NCBI RefSeq assembly: GCF_014126825.1
Contig: NZ_CP059900.1
Coordinates: 558,001 to 622,000 of the forward strand
DNA length: 64,000 bases
Direction of reading: 5' to 3'
From: Tomitella gaofuii
GTDB taxonomy: Bacteria > Actinomycetota > Actinomycetes > Mycobacteriales > Mycobacteriaceae
Shown one piece after another: positions 37,857-52,552 of this stretch; position 1 is the first letter of the stretch; every line of letters begins with the position of its first letter. The notes beneath the pieces were generated by a model, which was not told where the DNA came from, did not search any database, and was given only the letters and a program-made list of their open reading frames with translations. Made by a program: the position numbers and the translations under genes.

Positions 37857-38264
37857 TTCCGGGGCGCGCGTTCGCTCACGCCGGGGCCGCGATGTGAGTA
37901 ACCTCACTGAATGGGCCCGGCGCGTCGCGGGCGGAGGCTGCGCGGAGTGCGCCGGCGCGGGTGCGTGGCACGATCGCATGCGATTTCAATGCGTGGACGT
38001 GCACAGTGTCACGGGCAGGTAACGGATTGCCGTGAACGGTCGATACACAACAGGATCCAGGCGCGTGCGGTGACAGACGCGCGTGCGCCGGTCGCCATCC
38101 GGACGGCGAGTTGCATTGCCAGGTCAGGGCGTTTAACTTTGACCGACGATGCAGGCGGGTGTCCACGAGCGGTGACCGACTGGAAGGTCGACACGCAGCA
38201 GTGCGGTGAACCGGGTGCATTTCCGATGTTCTCCGAGGCTGCCCACAGGAAGAGGTTCAGGCCG
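37857..38264. other. 408-bp intergenic region before the first mycolyltransferase
   Basis: Contains a CRP/GlxR-like site near its left end, then lower-GC sequence with TTTAACTTTGACC-like words. I see no other coding frame with start and Shine-Dalgarno, and no obvious RNA gene. A promoter for the downstream gene is expected, but I cannot place the -10. Confidence 0.5.
37893..37908. promoter_or_regulatory. CRP/GlxR-like site TGTGA-N6-TCACT
   Basis: TGTGAGTAACCTCACT matches the CRP/GlxR consensus (TGTGA-N6-TCACA) at 9 of 10 defined positions, and GTGAG-TAAC-CTCAC is a perfect palindrome. It lies 36 nt after the aftB stop and ~360 nt before the mycolyltransferase start. Confidence 0.55.
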
Positions 38265-39281
38265 ATGACCAATGCGGAACCACGGTTTCTCCGGCGCGTG
38301 CGCGCCCGGCTCCTCGGGTTCGCTGCGATCGCGTTCTCGCTGGCGATGCTGACCGGAGTCGCCACCGCCGGCACGGCGTCCGCGTGGTCGTGGAACGACG
38401 ACGGCCGCATCGTCAAGGAGTACGTGTGGTCGGACGCCATGGCCCGCAACATCCCGGTCTCCTTCATGCCGTCCGCGCGCGGCGGCAACCACGCGCTGAT
38501 CCTGCTGGACGGCCTGCGCGCCCGCGACGACTTCAGCGGCTGGGACATCGAGACCAACGCCTTCGACAAGTTCCGCCATGACAACATCAACGTCGTCATG
38601 CCCATCGGCGGCCAGTCCAGCTGGTACGCGGACTGGAACGCGCCGAGCGCCATCAACGGCCAGGACTTCACGTACAAGTGGGAGACGTTCCTGAGCGTGG
38701 AGTTGCCGAACTATCTGGCGAACGTGCACGGCATCGCCCGTGACCACAACGCCATCGCGGGCCTGTCGATGGGCGGCAGCGCGGCGCTCTACTTCGCGGC
38801 CAAGTACAAGCCGTACTACTCGTTCGCCGGGTCGTTCTCCGGCTACCTGCACAACTCGATGATCGGCATGCCCGCGGGCATCAGCATCGGCATGCTCGAC
38901 GCGGGCAGCTTCAACGCCGGCGACATGTACGGCTCGGCGTCGTCGCTCAACCCGGAGTGGGTCTCGCACGACCCGTTCAACTTCGCGCCGGAGCTGCGCG
39001 GAATCTCGCTGTACATTTCCGCGGCCAGCGCGCTGCCCAACCCGGATCCGGTCAACGGCGACCGGCCCCAGTCGCTGCTGGACTACTACAACACCACCAA
39101 CGGCATGGCGCTCGAGGGCCTGGCGCTGGCGAACTCCCGCATCTTCCAGGCGCGGCTGAACTCGCTGAACATCCCCGCCACCTATTCGTTCCCGCCGGTG
39201 GGCATCCACTCGTGGAACAACTGGAGCGCGGAGCTGGACAAGGCCAGGCCGCAGATCCTGGACGCCACGAACGGCTGGTGA
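38265..39281 (+). CDS. Mycolyltransferase, antigen 85 family
   Basis: A 338-aa secreted alpha/beta-hydrolase transferring mycolate between trehalose monomycolate and arabinogalactan or a second trehalose. The signal peptide is basic-hydrophobic (LLGFAAIAFSLAMLTGVATA). The nucleophile is Ser168 in NAIAGLSMGGSAALYFA; VFMPIGGQSSWYAD-type oxyanion sequence is present as VVMPIGGQSSWYADWNA; the catalytic His is in PPVGIHSWNNW. It occupies the position of fbpA (Rv3804c). ATG at 38265 follows AGGAAGAGG; an ATG at 38226 would give an untypically long n-region. Ends with a strong hairpin. Confidence 0.92.
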   Translation: MTNAEPRFLRRVRARLLGFAAIAFSLAMLTGVATAGTASAWSWNDDGRIVKEYVWSDAMARNIPVSFMPSARGGNHALILLDGLRARDDFSGWDIETNAFDKFRHDNINVVMPIGGQSSWYADWNAPSAINGQDFTYKWETFLSVELPNYLANVHGIARDHNAIAGLSMGGSAALYFAAKYKPYYSFAGSFSGYLHNSMIGMPAGISIGMLDAGSFNAGDMYGSASSLNPEWVSHDPFNFAPELRGISLYISAASALPNPDPVNGDRPQSLLDYYNTTNGMALEGLALANSRIFQARLNSLNIPATYSFPPVGIHSWNNWSAELDKARPQILDATNGW

Positions 39282-39306
39282 TCCGCCCCGCACACACGTG
39301 ACGAAC

Positions 39307-39340
39307 GGAGAGGCGCGCGTCCGCTGACGCGCGCCTCTCC
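39307..39340. terminator. Hairpin terminator after mycolyltransferase
   Basis: GGAGAGGCGCGCGTC pairs perfectly with GACGCGCGCCTCTCC over 15 bp with loop CGCT, 25 nt after the stop. There is no T-tract, as is common in this group. Confidence 0.65.
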
Positions 39341-39392
39341 ACGTCCGGGGACGGCCGACGGTGCTGCACGACCGTCCGCCGCACCACGCCGA

Positions 39393-39428
39393 TGTGACTG
39401 ATGTTCGGCGTGTGAATGATGTGATTCG
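39393..39428. promoter_or_regulatory. Second array of 9-bp-phased TGTGA-like repeats
   Basis: Four consecutive 9-mers: TGTGACTGA, TGTTCGGCG, TGTGAATGA, TGTGATTCG; a further TGTGAC lies at 39445-39450. Upstream of a mycolyltransferase gene, as reported for MtrA boxes at fbpB in M. tuberculosis. It ends 84 nt before the start codon. Confidence 0.65.
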
Positions 39429-39512
39429 CCCTTGTTGGCATTACTGTGACGGTGATCGGGAAACGGTGGTCGGGTCGTTTCCGCTTTTTCGGATCGAAGC
39501 GAGGAAGTCTTG

Positions 39513-41417
39513 ATGCGCTCTGACACGTCGTGGAATCGCGGTGAGGCCCACGCCGGGCGTCCGCGGGCGGGGCTGCGCCGCCGGCTCGTCGCGTGGGGCG
39601 CGGTGCCGCTCGCCGTGGCGCTGGCGCTCCCGGTGGCCGGGCAGGTGCTGCCCCAGGCGGTGCCCGTGGCCCACGCCGCGCCCGCCGGTGAGGCGGTCCC
39701 GGCCGGCGTCAAGGTGACCAAGGTGCAGTGGCTGTCCGCCCGCCGCGTGGCGATCTGGGTGCATTCCCCGGCGATGAACGAGGACATCCAGGTGCAGATC
39801 CTGGTGGGGCGCGACTGGCACATCGCCCCGGACAAGGACTATCCCGAGCTGCTCATGCTCGACGGCCTGCGCGCCCGCGACGACCAGAGCGGCTGGACCA
39901 TCGAAACCGACATCGTCGACTTCTTCGCCGACAAGAACGTCAACGTCGTCCTGCCCGTGGGCGGGCAGTCCAGCTTCTACACCGACTGGGAGAAGCCGGA
40001 CAACGGCAAGAACTACCAGTGGGAGACGTTCCTGACCGAGGAGCTGCCGCCGATCCTGCACAACGACTGGCGCACCAGCACCGACAAGGCCGCCATCGCC
40101 GGGCTGTCGATGGGCGGCACCGCCGCGATGATGCTGGCCGAGCGGCACCCGGACATGTTCGACTTCGTCGCCTCGTACTCCGGCATCCTGTCCACCACCT
40201 CGCTGGGCATGCCGCAGGCGATCCAGTTCGCGATGCTCGACGCGGGCGGCTTCCACTCGCAGAACATGTGGGGCCTGCCGTCCGACCCGCGCTGGACCGA
40301 ACAGGACCCGCTGCTGCACGTGGACAAGCTCAAGGGGATGAGCATCTACGTCTCCAGCGGCAACGGGTTCGCCGGCCCGTACGACCAGCAGTCCGGCATC
40401 CCCGGCATCTCCACGAACATCGCGGGCATGGGCCTGGAGATCCTCTCGCGGATGACCTCGCAGAACTTCGCCGCCGAGCTGAACAAGAAGGGCATCCCGG
40501 CCAACGTGGTCTACCGGCCGTCCGGCACGCACTCGTGGCCGTACTGGCAGTTCGAGATGCACCAGTCGTGGCCGCAGATCGCGAAGGCGCTCGACGTGGA
40601 CCCGGACGCGCCGGACTGCCGCGCCACCGGCGCCATCGGCGACCTCGCCAACGGCGTGCCCTGGCTGGGCCGCTGCGTCACGCCCGAATACGACGTGCCG
40701 GGCGGCCGTGCGCAGGACTTCGCCGCGGGCCGTGTGTTCTGGAGCGCCGGCACGGGCGCGAAGATCGTGGCGGGCGCGATCGGCGGCCGCTACCAGCAGG
40801 TCGGCGGCCCGGGCGGCGACCTGGGTCTGCCCGTGAGCAACGAGCTGGCGACGCCGGACGGGCACGGGAGGTACAACGCCTTCCAGAACGGGTCCATCTA
40901 CTGGATGCCGCAGACCGGGGCCCACATGGTCAAGGGCGCGGTGCTCGACAAGTGGGGTTCGCTGGGCTGGGAGGCCGGGGTCCTCGGCTACCCGACGTCC
41001 GACCCGCGCCCGATGGACGGCGCCTCCGGCACCGTGCAGGACTTCCAGGTCGGCTCCATCTACGTCACCGACAAGGGCGCCTACGAGGTGCAGGGCGCGA
41101 TCCGCGACAAGTACAACACCATGGGCGCCGAGGGCGGCGCGATGGGCGTGCCCACCTCCGACGAGACGACCACCCCCAACGGCATCGGCAAGTACAACCG
41201 GTTCGACAAGGGGATCGTCTACTGGACCGCCGGCACCGGCGCCTGGTCGATCCAGTACGGTCCGATCTTCGACGCCTGGGAGCAGCAGGGCTTCGAGAAC
41301 GGCCCCCTCGGATTCCCCACGGGCGACCAGCGCGCGGTGCCCGGCGGCGTGGCTCAGGACTTCGAGCACGGCACCATTACAGTGGCGGACGGCAAGACCG
41401 AGGTCGCGCAGAAGTGA
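39513..41417 (+). CDS. Mycolyltransferase with C-terminal LGFP repeats (Csp1/PS1-like)
   Basis: A 634-aa secreted mycolyltransferase. Residues 1-50 are a signal peptide (PLAVALALPVAGQVLP); the alpha/beta-hydrolase domain carries Ser199 in AAIAGLSMGGTAAMML and His in RPSGTHSWPYWQ. The C-terminal ~230 residues hold four LGFP repeats (LGLPVS, LGYPTS, MGVPTS, LGFPTG), a module thought to hold proteins at the arabinogalactan-mycolate layer. This fused form resembles corynebacterial PS1/Csp1 rather than mycobacterial Mpt51. ATG at 39513 follows GAGGAAG; a TTG at 39510 is less likely. Confidence 0.92.
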   Translation: MRSDTSWNRGEAHAGRPRAGLRRRLVAWGAVPLAVALALPVAGQVLPQAVPVAHAAPAGEAVPAGVKVTKVQWLSARRVAIWVHSPAMNEDIQVQILVGRDWHIAPDKDYPELLMLDGLRARDDQSGWTIETDIVDFFADKNVNVVLPVGGQSSFYTDWEKPDNGKNYQWETFLTEELPPILHNDWRTSTDKAAIAGLSMGGTAAMMLAERHPDMFDFVASYSGILSTTSLGMPQAIQFAMLDAGGFHSQNMWGLPSDPRWTEQDPLLHVDKLKGMSIYVSSGNGFAGPYDQQSGIPGISTNIAGMGLEILSRMTSQNFAAELNKKGIPANVVYRPSGTHSWPYWQFEMHQSWPQIAKALDVDPDAPDCRATGAIGDLANGVPWLGRCVTPEYDVPGGRAQDFAAGRVFWSAGTGAKIVAGAIGGRYQQVGGPGGDLGLPVSNELATPDGHGRYNAFQNGSIYWMPQTGAHMVKGAVLDKWGSLGWEAGVLGYPTSDPRPMDGASGTVQDFQVGSIYVTDKGAYEVQGAIRDKYNTMGAEGGAMGVPTSDETTTPNGIGKYNRFDKGIVYWTAGTGAWSIQYGPIFDAWEQQGFENGPLGFPTGDQRAVPGGVAQDFEHGTITVADGKTEVAQK

Positions 41418-41517
41418 CGGTTCGCCCCGGAACGATGGGATGCGCAGCAGTGACAGGTCGCGTGGGCGCGGCAGGGCAGGTCGAGAGGCGGAGCGTTTCC
41501 GCAGTGGTGAGGTCCCG

Positions 41518-42063
41518 ATGAAGAGCACAGCACGCCGCAGCAGGGTCGGCGCGGTGGCGGCTGCGGCGGCGGCGATCGCCCTGGCCGGCGGCCTGTCCGC
41601 GTGCGGCGGCAACGATTCGACGGTGAGCTCCACGCCCAGCGCCGCCACCTCGGCGCCGGCGCCCACCGGTACGGCGGAGGCCGGTGCGCCGAGCGCGGAC
41701 GCGTCGGCCCGGCCGGTGGACCCGCGCCCCACCGCGGTGCCGAAGACCGCGCCGCCGGAGACGCCGCAGGCGCTGCCCAGCGACTACCCCGGGCCCACCG
41801 ACACGGCGTTGACGCAACGCGACCAGGTGTTCCTCGATGCCCTGCGTAGCCAGAAGATCGGCTTCGCCGATGCCTCCGACTCGGCGGTGAGCACGGGCAA
41901 CTACGTGTGCGCCGCGCAGAGCAGCAACACCCCGGCCGACCAGATCCACGCGACGGTGCTGGCGACCATCGCGCTCGACGCGCAGTCGCGGGGTGCGCAG
42001 GTGGACGCGGAGAAGGATGCCGCCGCGTTCATCGCCACCGCACAGAGCAAGCTCTGCACGTGA
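41518..42063 (+). CDS. DUF732-family lipoprotein
   Basis: A 181-aa lipoprotein. Signal peptide (SRVGAVAAAAAAIALAGG) ends in the lipobox LSAC. A Ser/Pro/Ala linker precedes a DUF732-like helical domain (FLDALRSQKIGFADASDSAV, then GNYVCAAQSS) with two Cys that could form a disulfide. DUF732 proteins are small exported actinobacterial proteins without assigned function. It sits between the LGFP mycolyltransferase and the Culp6-type hydrolase, 58 nt before the latter; the position suggests an envelope role. GAGGT precedes the ATG. Confidence 0.75.
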   Translation: MKSTARRSRVGAVAAAAAAIALAGGLSACGGNDSTVSSTPSAATSAPAPTGTAEAGAPSADASARPVDPRPTAVPKTAPPETPQALPSDYPGPTDTALTQRDQVFLDALRSQKIGFADASDSAVSTGNYVCAAQSSNTPADQIHATVLATIALDAQSRGAQVDAEKDAAAFIATAQSKLCT

Positions 42064-42121
42064 CGGGCTCCACGCGTTTCGGGGCGGGTTCGAGCGCGCC
42101 GCACGTCGGGCGCGCGCGGTG

Positions 42122-43123
42122 ATGGCCGCCCGCAAGTCCCGGCGCCGGCGTGGGCGGCGGTGGCTGTCGGCGCTCGTATTGCTCGCGATCGTGGTCGTGG
42201 TCGCGGCCGTCGCCGTGTGGCTGCAGCAGCGGCCGCCCGCCCCGCCGCCGCCCGGGCCGGGGCCCTCGCCCACCACGCCGCCGCCGCAGGCGCAGCCGGC
42301 GTCGTGCCCCGACGTGCAGATGGTGGCGGTGCCCGGCACATGGGAGAGCGCGCCCGACGACGACCCGCATCACCCGTCGTTCAACCCGAACGCGCTGCTG
42401 CTGAACGTGACGCAGCCGGTGCAGGAGAAGTTCGGCGAGGGGGCCGGGGACGAGGACGGCGGCCGGGTCGACGTCGTGACGGTCCCGTACGTGGCGCAGT
42501 TCGCGCGGCCGTTCGCGCCGCCGGAGGCCACATACGACGCCAGCCGCAAGGCGGGCACCGAAGCCACGCGGCAGATCCTGGCCGACCGCTACTCCGAGTG
42601 CCCGTTGACGAGCTACGTGCTCATCGGGTTCTCGCAGGGCGCGGTGATCGCGGGGGACGTGGCCGCGCAGATCGGGCACGGCAACGGGCCGGTGCCGGCG
42701 GACCTCGTCCTGGGTGTGGGACTCGTCGCCGACGGGCGCCGGGACGCCGGGGCTCCGGGCTCCGCGACGACGCAGCTGGGCGTGCCCACAGGTGTCGGTG
42801 CCGAGGTGATGCTGGGCGGCCTGCACGACGTGCCGGGCTTTCCGGGCACCACGATGACCGGCGCCCGGCCCGACGGTTTCGGCGTGCTCGCCGGCCGCAC
42901 CGTGCAGATCTGCGCGCCGGGCGACCTCATCTGCGACGCGCCCGCGAACCTCGCCGGCGACCTCATCGGCACGCTGACCAAGCTCGGCGCCGCCGTGTCC
43001 GCCCCGGTGCACGCGCTCTACGACTCCAACCCGATCCTGCCCGGCGGGCAGACGGCCACCCAGTACCTGACCGGCTGGGCGGAGGACCTCATTGAGGGCG
43101 CGCCGCATCCGGCGCACGACTAG
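42122..43123 (+). CDS. Cutinase-like hydrolase, Culp6/Rv3802c type
   Basis: A 333-aa membrane-anchored cutinase-like serine hydrolase. One N-terminal helix (LSALVLLAIVVVVAAVAVWL) and a proline-rich linker precede the alpha/beta domain with nucleophile Ser in LIGFSQGAVIAGDVAAQIG, paired Cys (ASCPDVQM, SECPLTS; QICAPGDLICD) and an Asp/His region near the C-terminus. In mycobacteria Rv3802c is an essential phospholipase/thioesterase linked to mycolate synthesis. Position immediately before fadD32 fits. ATG at 42122 overlaps a GTG option at 42119. Confidence 0.86.
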   Translation: MAARKSRRRRGRRWLSALVLLAIVVVVAAVAVWLQQRPPAPPPPGPGPSPTTPPPQAQPASCPDVQMVAVPGTWESAPDDDPHHPSFNPNALLLNVTQPVQEKFGEGAGDEDGGRVDVVTVPYVAQFARPFAPPEATYDASRKAGTEATRQILADRYSECPLTSYVLIGFSQGAVIAGDVAAQIGHGNGPVPADLVLGVGLVADGRRDAGAPGSATTQLGVPTGVGAEVMLGGLHDVPGFPGTTMTGARPDGFGVLAGRTVQICAPGDLICDAPANLAGDLIGTLTKLGAAVSAPVHALYDSNPILPGGQTATQYLTGWAEDLIEGAPHPAHD

Positions 43124-43447
43124 GCCCGCCTCCGACGCGGTGGGCGCGCGGTGGGGCCGGTATGGTGACCACGGGCTTCGGTCGTGCTCCCGCGGGGGCG
43201 GCGCAGGTTGTGGCGCGGAGCCGCCCGCACCGGCGTGCTACACGGCGTCGCGGGTACTGGCTTCGCGCACGTGCGGACGCTTCAGTAACATGTTCGTGAT
43301 CTGCGTCGGCTACCCGGCGCGGGCGTGCGGCGGGGGTCGTCCCGGTGCACGCGCGCCGAGGGTGGCCGGCGGCGGAACCGAGGGCGCGGCGGCGCAGGAG
43401 GGCGCCGGGGTGTCCGCGTGCCTCGAGCGGGACTGACAGGAGTAGGG
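43124..43447. other. 324-bp intergenic region before fadD32
   Basis: No supported ORF. CAGTAACATG at about 43284-43293 contains a TAACAT -10-like box; -35 not clear. TATGGTGACC near 43160 is a second candidate. Contains only GC-rich sequence otherwise; the fadD32 leader ends with AGTAGGG. Confidence 0.4.
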
Positions 43448-45337
43448 ATGGAACTGATCGGCGACTTCTACGACGACAACGGGCAGGTGAGCCTCGACCC
43501 GGGGCGCACGCTGGTCGACTACGTCGAGGAGAACACCGTCACCTCCGCGGGGACGCTCGCCTACCGGTACATCGACTACTCGACGTCGCGGGACGGCGAG
43601 GTGCACGAGCTCACCTGGGAGCAGTTCGGGGTGCGGTCGCGTGCCATCGCCGCGCGCCTGCAGCAGGTCACGCAGCCGGGCGACCGCGTGGCGATCCTCG
43701 CGCCGCAGGGCCTCGACTACGTCATCTCCTTCTTCGCCGCGATCTATGCGGGCACCATCGCGGTGCCGCTGTTCGACCCGGACGAGCCCGGCCACGGCGA
43801 TCGGCTCGAGGCAGTCCTGGGCGACTGCACGCCCGCCGCCATCCTCACCGCCACCGGCTCGGCTGCCGGCGTGCGCAAGCTGTTCCGGCACCTGCCGGCC
43901 AAGGAGCGCCCGCGGATCATCGCCGTCGACGCGATCCCCGACGATGTCGCGGACACCTGGACCCGCCCCGCGGCCGGACTGGATTCCATCGCGTACCTGC
44001 AGTACACCTCCGGCTCGACGCGCACGCCCGCCGGCGTGGAGATCACCCACCGCGGCGTGCTGACCAACGCGGCGCAGATGGCGGACGGCATCGGCCTCAC
44101 GCTGGAGTCGCGGGGCGTCACCTGGCTGCCGCTGTTCCACGACATGGGCCTGCTCACCGTGATCCTCCCCGCTGTGGGCGGGCGGTACGTCACCATCATG
44201 TCGCCGCGCGCGTTCGTGCAGCGGCCCGGCCGCTGGATCCGCGAGCTGGCGGCCTCCGGCGACGGCGCCCCCACGTTCGCGGCGGCCCCCAACTTCGCCT
44301 TCGAGCACGCCGCCGTGCGCGGCCTGCCGAAGGACGGCGAGACGCTGGACCTCAGCAACGTGATCGGGCTGATCAACGGCTCCGAGCCGGTCACCACCAC
44401 GTCCATGCGCAAGTTCAACGAGGCGTTCGAGCCGTACGGGCTCTCGCCGACGGCCATCAAGCCCAGCTACGGCATGGCGGAGGCGACGCTGTTCGTGTCC
44501 ACCACGGAGGCCGCCACCGAGGCGCACGTGGTGTACGTGGACCGGACGGAGCTGGGGCGCGGGCGCATGACGCCGGTGGCCCAGGACGCGCCGGGCGCCG
44601 TGCCTCAGGTGGCGTGCGGGCATGTGGCGGTGAGCCAGTGGGCCGCCATCGTCGACCCGGACACCGGCGTGGAACAGGCCGACGGCCACGTGGGCGAGAT
44701 CTGGCTGCACGGCGACAACATCGGCTTGGGGTACTGGGCCCGCCCCGGGGAGACCGAGCAGACCTTCCGCAATCGTCTGGTGAAGCGCATCGAGGACGGC
44801 ACCCACGCGCAGGGCGCGCCCGACGACGCCCAGTGGATGCGCACCGGCGACTTCGGCGTGTACTTCGACGGACAGCTGTTCATCACCGGCCGCGTCAAGG
44901 ACCTCGTCATCGTCGACGGCCGCAACCACTACCCGCAGGACCTCGAGATCACCGCCCAGGAGGCGTCCGCGGCCATCCGCCCCGGCTTCGCGGCGGCGTT
45001 CGCGGTGCCGCTCAACCAGCTGCCGCCGGAGGTGTTCGGGCACGCCGGCAGTGGGCTCACTCCGGACCGCGACGACGCTTCCGAGCAGCTCGTGGTGGTG
45101 GCCGAGCGTGCACCCGGCAAGGGCAAGGCCGACCCGGTCCCCATCGCGGACGCGGTGCGCGGCGCGATCTCCACCCGGCACGGCGTCACCGCCCGGGACG
45201 TGCTGCTCGTTCCGGCGGGGTCGATCCCGCGGACGTCGAGTGGCAAGATCGCAAGACGGGCCTGCAAGGCGGCCTACATCGAGGGCACGCTGCGCGGCGG
45301 CTACACGCAGCAGGCCTTCCCGGACAGCCACGAGTAG
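43448..45337 (+). CDS. fadD32: Long-chain fatty acyl-AMP ligase FadD32
   Basis: A 629-aa adenylate-forming ligase that activates the meromycolate chain as acyl-AMP and loads it on Pks13. AMP-binding P-loop is [20 protein letters not shown]; conserved blocks [32 protein letters not shown], and [19 protein letters not shown] with [10 protein letters not shown] follow; the C-terminal Lys is in [13 protein letters not shown]. Lack of the acyl-CoA-type insert pattern fits the FAAL class. ATG follows AGTAGGG. Upstream of pks13 as in all mycolate producers. Confidence 0.96.
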   Translation: MELIGDFYDDNGQVSLDPGRTLVDYVEENTVTSAGTLAYRYIDYSTSRDGEVHELTWEQFGVRSRAIAARLQQVTQPGDRVAILAPQGLDYVISFFAAIYAGTIAVPLFDPDEPGHGDRLEAVLGDCTPAAILTATGSAAGVRKLFRHLPAKERPRIIAVDAIPDDVADTWTRPAAGLDSIAYLQYTSGSTRTPAGVEITHRGVLTNAAQMADGIGLTLESRGVTWLPLFHDMGLLTVILPAVGGRYVTIMSPRAFVQRPGRWIRELAASGDGAPTFAAAPNFAFEHAAVRGLPKDGETLDLSNVIGLINGSEPVTTTSMRKFNEAFEPYGLSPTAIKPSYGMAEATLFVSTTEAATEAHVVYVDRTELGRGRMTPVAQDAPGAVPQVACGHVAVSQWAAIVDPDTGVEQADGHVGEIWLHGDNIGLGYWARPGETEQTFRNRLVKRIEDGTHAQGAPDDAQWMRTGDFGVYFDGQLFITGRVKDLVIVDGRNHYPQDLEITAQEASAAIRPGFAAAFAVPLNQLPPEVFGHAGSGLTPDRDDASEQLVVVAERAPGKGKADPVPIADAVRGAISTRHGVTARDVLLVPAGSIPRTSSGKIARRACKAAYIEGTLRGGYTQQAFPDSHE

Positions 45338-45427
45338 CAGCGGGCCCGGTGGTACGGCACCACCGCAGCGGTGCCCGGCGGGGCCCCGCACACGCACGAC
45401 ACCCGACGAACACATGAAGCAGGTGGC

Positions 45428-50456
<5,029 letters not shown>

Positions 50457-50460
50457 ACGA

Positions 50461-52005
50461 GTGGTGACCACGACGGCGGACAAGCTGGCCGAGCTGCGGG
50501 AGAAGCTCGACAAGGCGCGTGAGCCCGGCAGCCCCCGCGCCATCGAGCGTCGCCGGTCGGCGGGCCGGCCCAGCGCGCGCCAGCGCATCGAATCGCTGCT
50601 CGACCCCGGGTCCTTCCAGGAGATCGGGGCGCTCGCGAAATCGCCCGGCAACGCCGACAACCCCTTCGGCGACGGCGTCGTCACGGGGCACGGCACGGTG
50701 GAGGGCCGCCCCGTCGCGGTGTTCTCGCATGACCAGACCGTCTTCGGCGGCAGTATCGGCGAGGCGTTCGGCCGCAAAGTCGTGGCCACCATGGAGCACG
50801 CCGCCAAGGTGGGGTGCCCGATGATCGGCATCAACGATTCGGGCGGCGCGCGCGTGCAGGACGCCGTCACCTCGCTGGCCTGGTATGCCGAGATGGGCCC
50901 GCGGCACGCGCAGCTGGTGGGCGTGGTGCCGCAGATCTCGATCATGCTGGGCAACTGCGCGGGCGGCGCGGTGTATTCGCCCATCAACACCGACGTCGTC
51001 GTGGCCACGGCCGAGTCGCACATGTTCGTCACCGGGCCCGAGGTCATCCGTTCGGTCACCGGCGAGGACATCACCCTCGAGGAGCTCGGCGGCGCCTACC
51101 AGCAGCTCAAGAACGGCAACGTCCACCACGTGGCCAAAGACGAGGCCGAGGCGTTCGCGTGGGTGCGCGAATACCTCAGCTATATGCCGTCCAACGCCTT
51201 CGAACAGCCGCCCGTGGTCAACCCGGGGCTCGAGCCGGAGGTCACCGACAGCGACCTCGAGCTCGACGCGATCATCCCGGATTCCGACAACTCCGGGTAC
51301 GACATGCACGACGTCATCGTGCGCATCTTCGACGACGGCGCCTTCCACGAGATGGCCGCCCAGACGGCGAACAACGTCATCACCGGGTTCGCGCGCATCG
51401 ACGGCCGCCCGGTGGGCGTGGTGGCCAACCAGCCGATGTTCCTCTCCGGCGCCCTCGACGCCGAGGCCGCGGACAAGGCGACCCGGTTCGTGCGGCTGTG
51501 CGACGTGTACTCGATCCCGCTCGTGTTCCTCGTCGACACCCCCGGGTTCCTGCCCGGCGCGGAGCAGGAGCGCATCGGCGTCATCCGCCGCGGCGGCCGG
51601 TTCCTGTTCTCGTTCGTCGAGGCGACGGTGCCCAAGGTGACGGTGGTCATCCGCAAGGCGTACGGCGGCGGATACGCGGTGATGGGCTGCAAGCAGCTCG
51701 GCGCCGACCTCAACTTCGCCTGGCCCACCGCCCGCATCGCGGTGATGGGGGCCGAGGGCGCGGTGACCCTGCTGCGCAAGCGCGAGATCGAGGCGGCCGG
51801 TGAGAAGGGCGAGGAGCTCAAGGCGCAACTGATCAAGATGTACAACGAGTTCATCGCCACCCCGTATGTGGCGGCCGAGCGCGGGTACATCGACGGGGTC
51901 ATCGAGCCGTCGTCCACCCGGCTGGAATTGCGCAAGGCCTTCCGGCTGCTGCGCGACAAGCACGTGGTCGAACCGCAGCGCAAGCACAAGCTCATGCCGG
52001 TGTAG
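50461..52005 (+). CDS. accD4: Acyl-CoA carboxylase beta chain AccD4
   Basis: A 514-aa carboxyltransferase subunit, with AccA3 and AccE-type partners elsewhere, that carboxylates long-chain acyl-CoA for Pks13. Two crotonase-fold halves: N-terminal [20 protein letters not shown] and [21 protein letters not shown]-terminal [20 protein letters not shown] and [23 protein letters not shown] start 4 nt after the pks13 stop, with GAAGGAG inside the end of pks13. Ends the fadD32-pks13-accD4 unit and is followed by a strong terminator. Length matches AccD4 (522 aa) rather than AccD5/6. Confidence 0.93.
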   Translation: MVTTTADKLAELREKLDKAREPGSPRAIERRRSAGRPSARQRIESLLDPGSFQEIGALAKSPGNADNPFGDGVVTGHGTVEGRPVAVFSHDQTVFGGSIGEAFGRKVVATMEHAAKVGCPMIGINDSGGARVQDAVTSLAWYAEMGPRHAQLVGVVPQISIMLGNCAGGAVYSPINTDVVVATAESHMFVTGPEVIRSVTGEDITLEELGGAYQQLKNGNVHHVAKDEAEAFAWVREYLSYMPSNAFEQPPVVNPGLEPEVTDSDLELDAIIPDSDNSGYDMHDVIVRIFDDGAFHEMAAQTANNVITGFARIDGRPVGVVANQPMFLSGALDAEAADKATRFVRLCDVYSIPLVFLVDTPGFLPGAEQERIGVIRRGGRFLFSFVEATVPKVTVVIRKAYGGGYAVMGCKQLGADLNFAWPTARIAVMGAEGAVTLLRKREIEAAGEKGEELKAQLIKMYNEFIATPYVAAERGYIDGVIEPSSTRLELRKAFRLLRDKHVVEPQRKHKLMPV

Positions 52006-52025
52006 CGGCGGCCGGCGCGACAGGA

Positions 52026-52077
52026 CCCGCGCGCCGGTTCTCCCGCCGATCGCGGGTGAACCGGCGCGCGGGCTTTT
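52026..52077 (+). terminator. Rho-independent terminator of fadD32-pks13-accD4
   Basis: A perfect 15-bp stem, CCCGCGCGCCGGTTC with GAACCGGCGCGCGGG, with a further inner CCCGC/GCGGG pairing, then GCTTTT. It starts 20 nt after the accD4 stop. Confidence 0.8.
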
Positions 52078-52099
52078 GGTGCGTGCGGGGGCGCCGTCG

Positions 52100-52552
52100 C
52101 TACACGGCGGGCGCGAGGACGCGCCCGATCCGCCCGCGCGCCCGCGAGAACAGCAGCGCATCGACGCTGATGCGCCCGGCCCCGGCGGCTGCGAGCCCCA
52201 GTGCGCCGGCCCCCAGGGCCAGCGCGAGCTCGTATCCGCCGTCGCCCACCCAGAGCCCGTTGCCGATGTGGGCGACGAGGATCGCGCCGATCATGTCGGC
52301 GGCCAGCAGGATTCCGGCGAGCGGTACGAGCAGCCCCGCGATGAGGGTCGCGCCGCCGAGGATCTCCACCCAGGTGGCCAGGAACGCCGTCACGTCCGGC
52401 AGGGGCGCCCCCATGGAGTCGAAGGCGGCGGCGGTACCGTCGTGGCCCCAGGTGTTGAGCTTCTGCAGTCCGTGGGCGAGGAAGACGGCTCCGATGCCCA
52501 CGCGGGCGAGCAGGAGCACGATCGATCGGACGGAGCCGGTGGGTCGGTTCAT
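52100..52552 (-). CDS. DoxX-family membrane protein
   Basis: A 150-aa four-helix DoxX protein. Conserved VRSIVLLLARVGIGAVFLAH and GLQKLNTWGHDG with polar residues after helix 1; TWVEILGGATLIAGLLVPLA and MIGAILVAHIGNG follow. DoxX proteins are small quinone- or redox-linked membrane proteins often induced by thiol or quinone stress. ATG at 52552 has AGGGGA 9 nt before it; a GTG at 52570 is in frame. It is divergent from, and probably repressed by, the MarR gene next to it, whose operators overlap its promoter. Confidence 0.82.
   Translation of the reverse strand: MNRPTGSVRSIVLLLARVGIGAVFLAHGLQKLNTWGHDGTAAAFDSMGAPLPDVTAFLATWVEILGGATLIAGLLVPLAGILLAADMIGAILVAHIGNGLWVGDGGYELALALGAGALGLAAAGAGRISVDALLFSRARGRIGRVLAPAV

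Noticed and set aside
37981-38200. MtrA-like boxes upstream of the first mycolyltransferase
   Set aside because: GTCACG and GTAACG words occur but are 11 bp apart and not in the 9-bp phase of the two arrays.
45347-45365. Hairpin between fadD32 and pks13 as a terminator
   Set aside because: Only 7 bp, no T-tract, and the genes form a conserved unit; at most an attenuating element.
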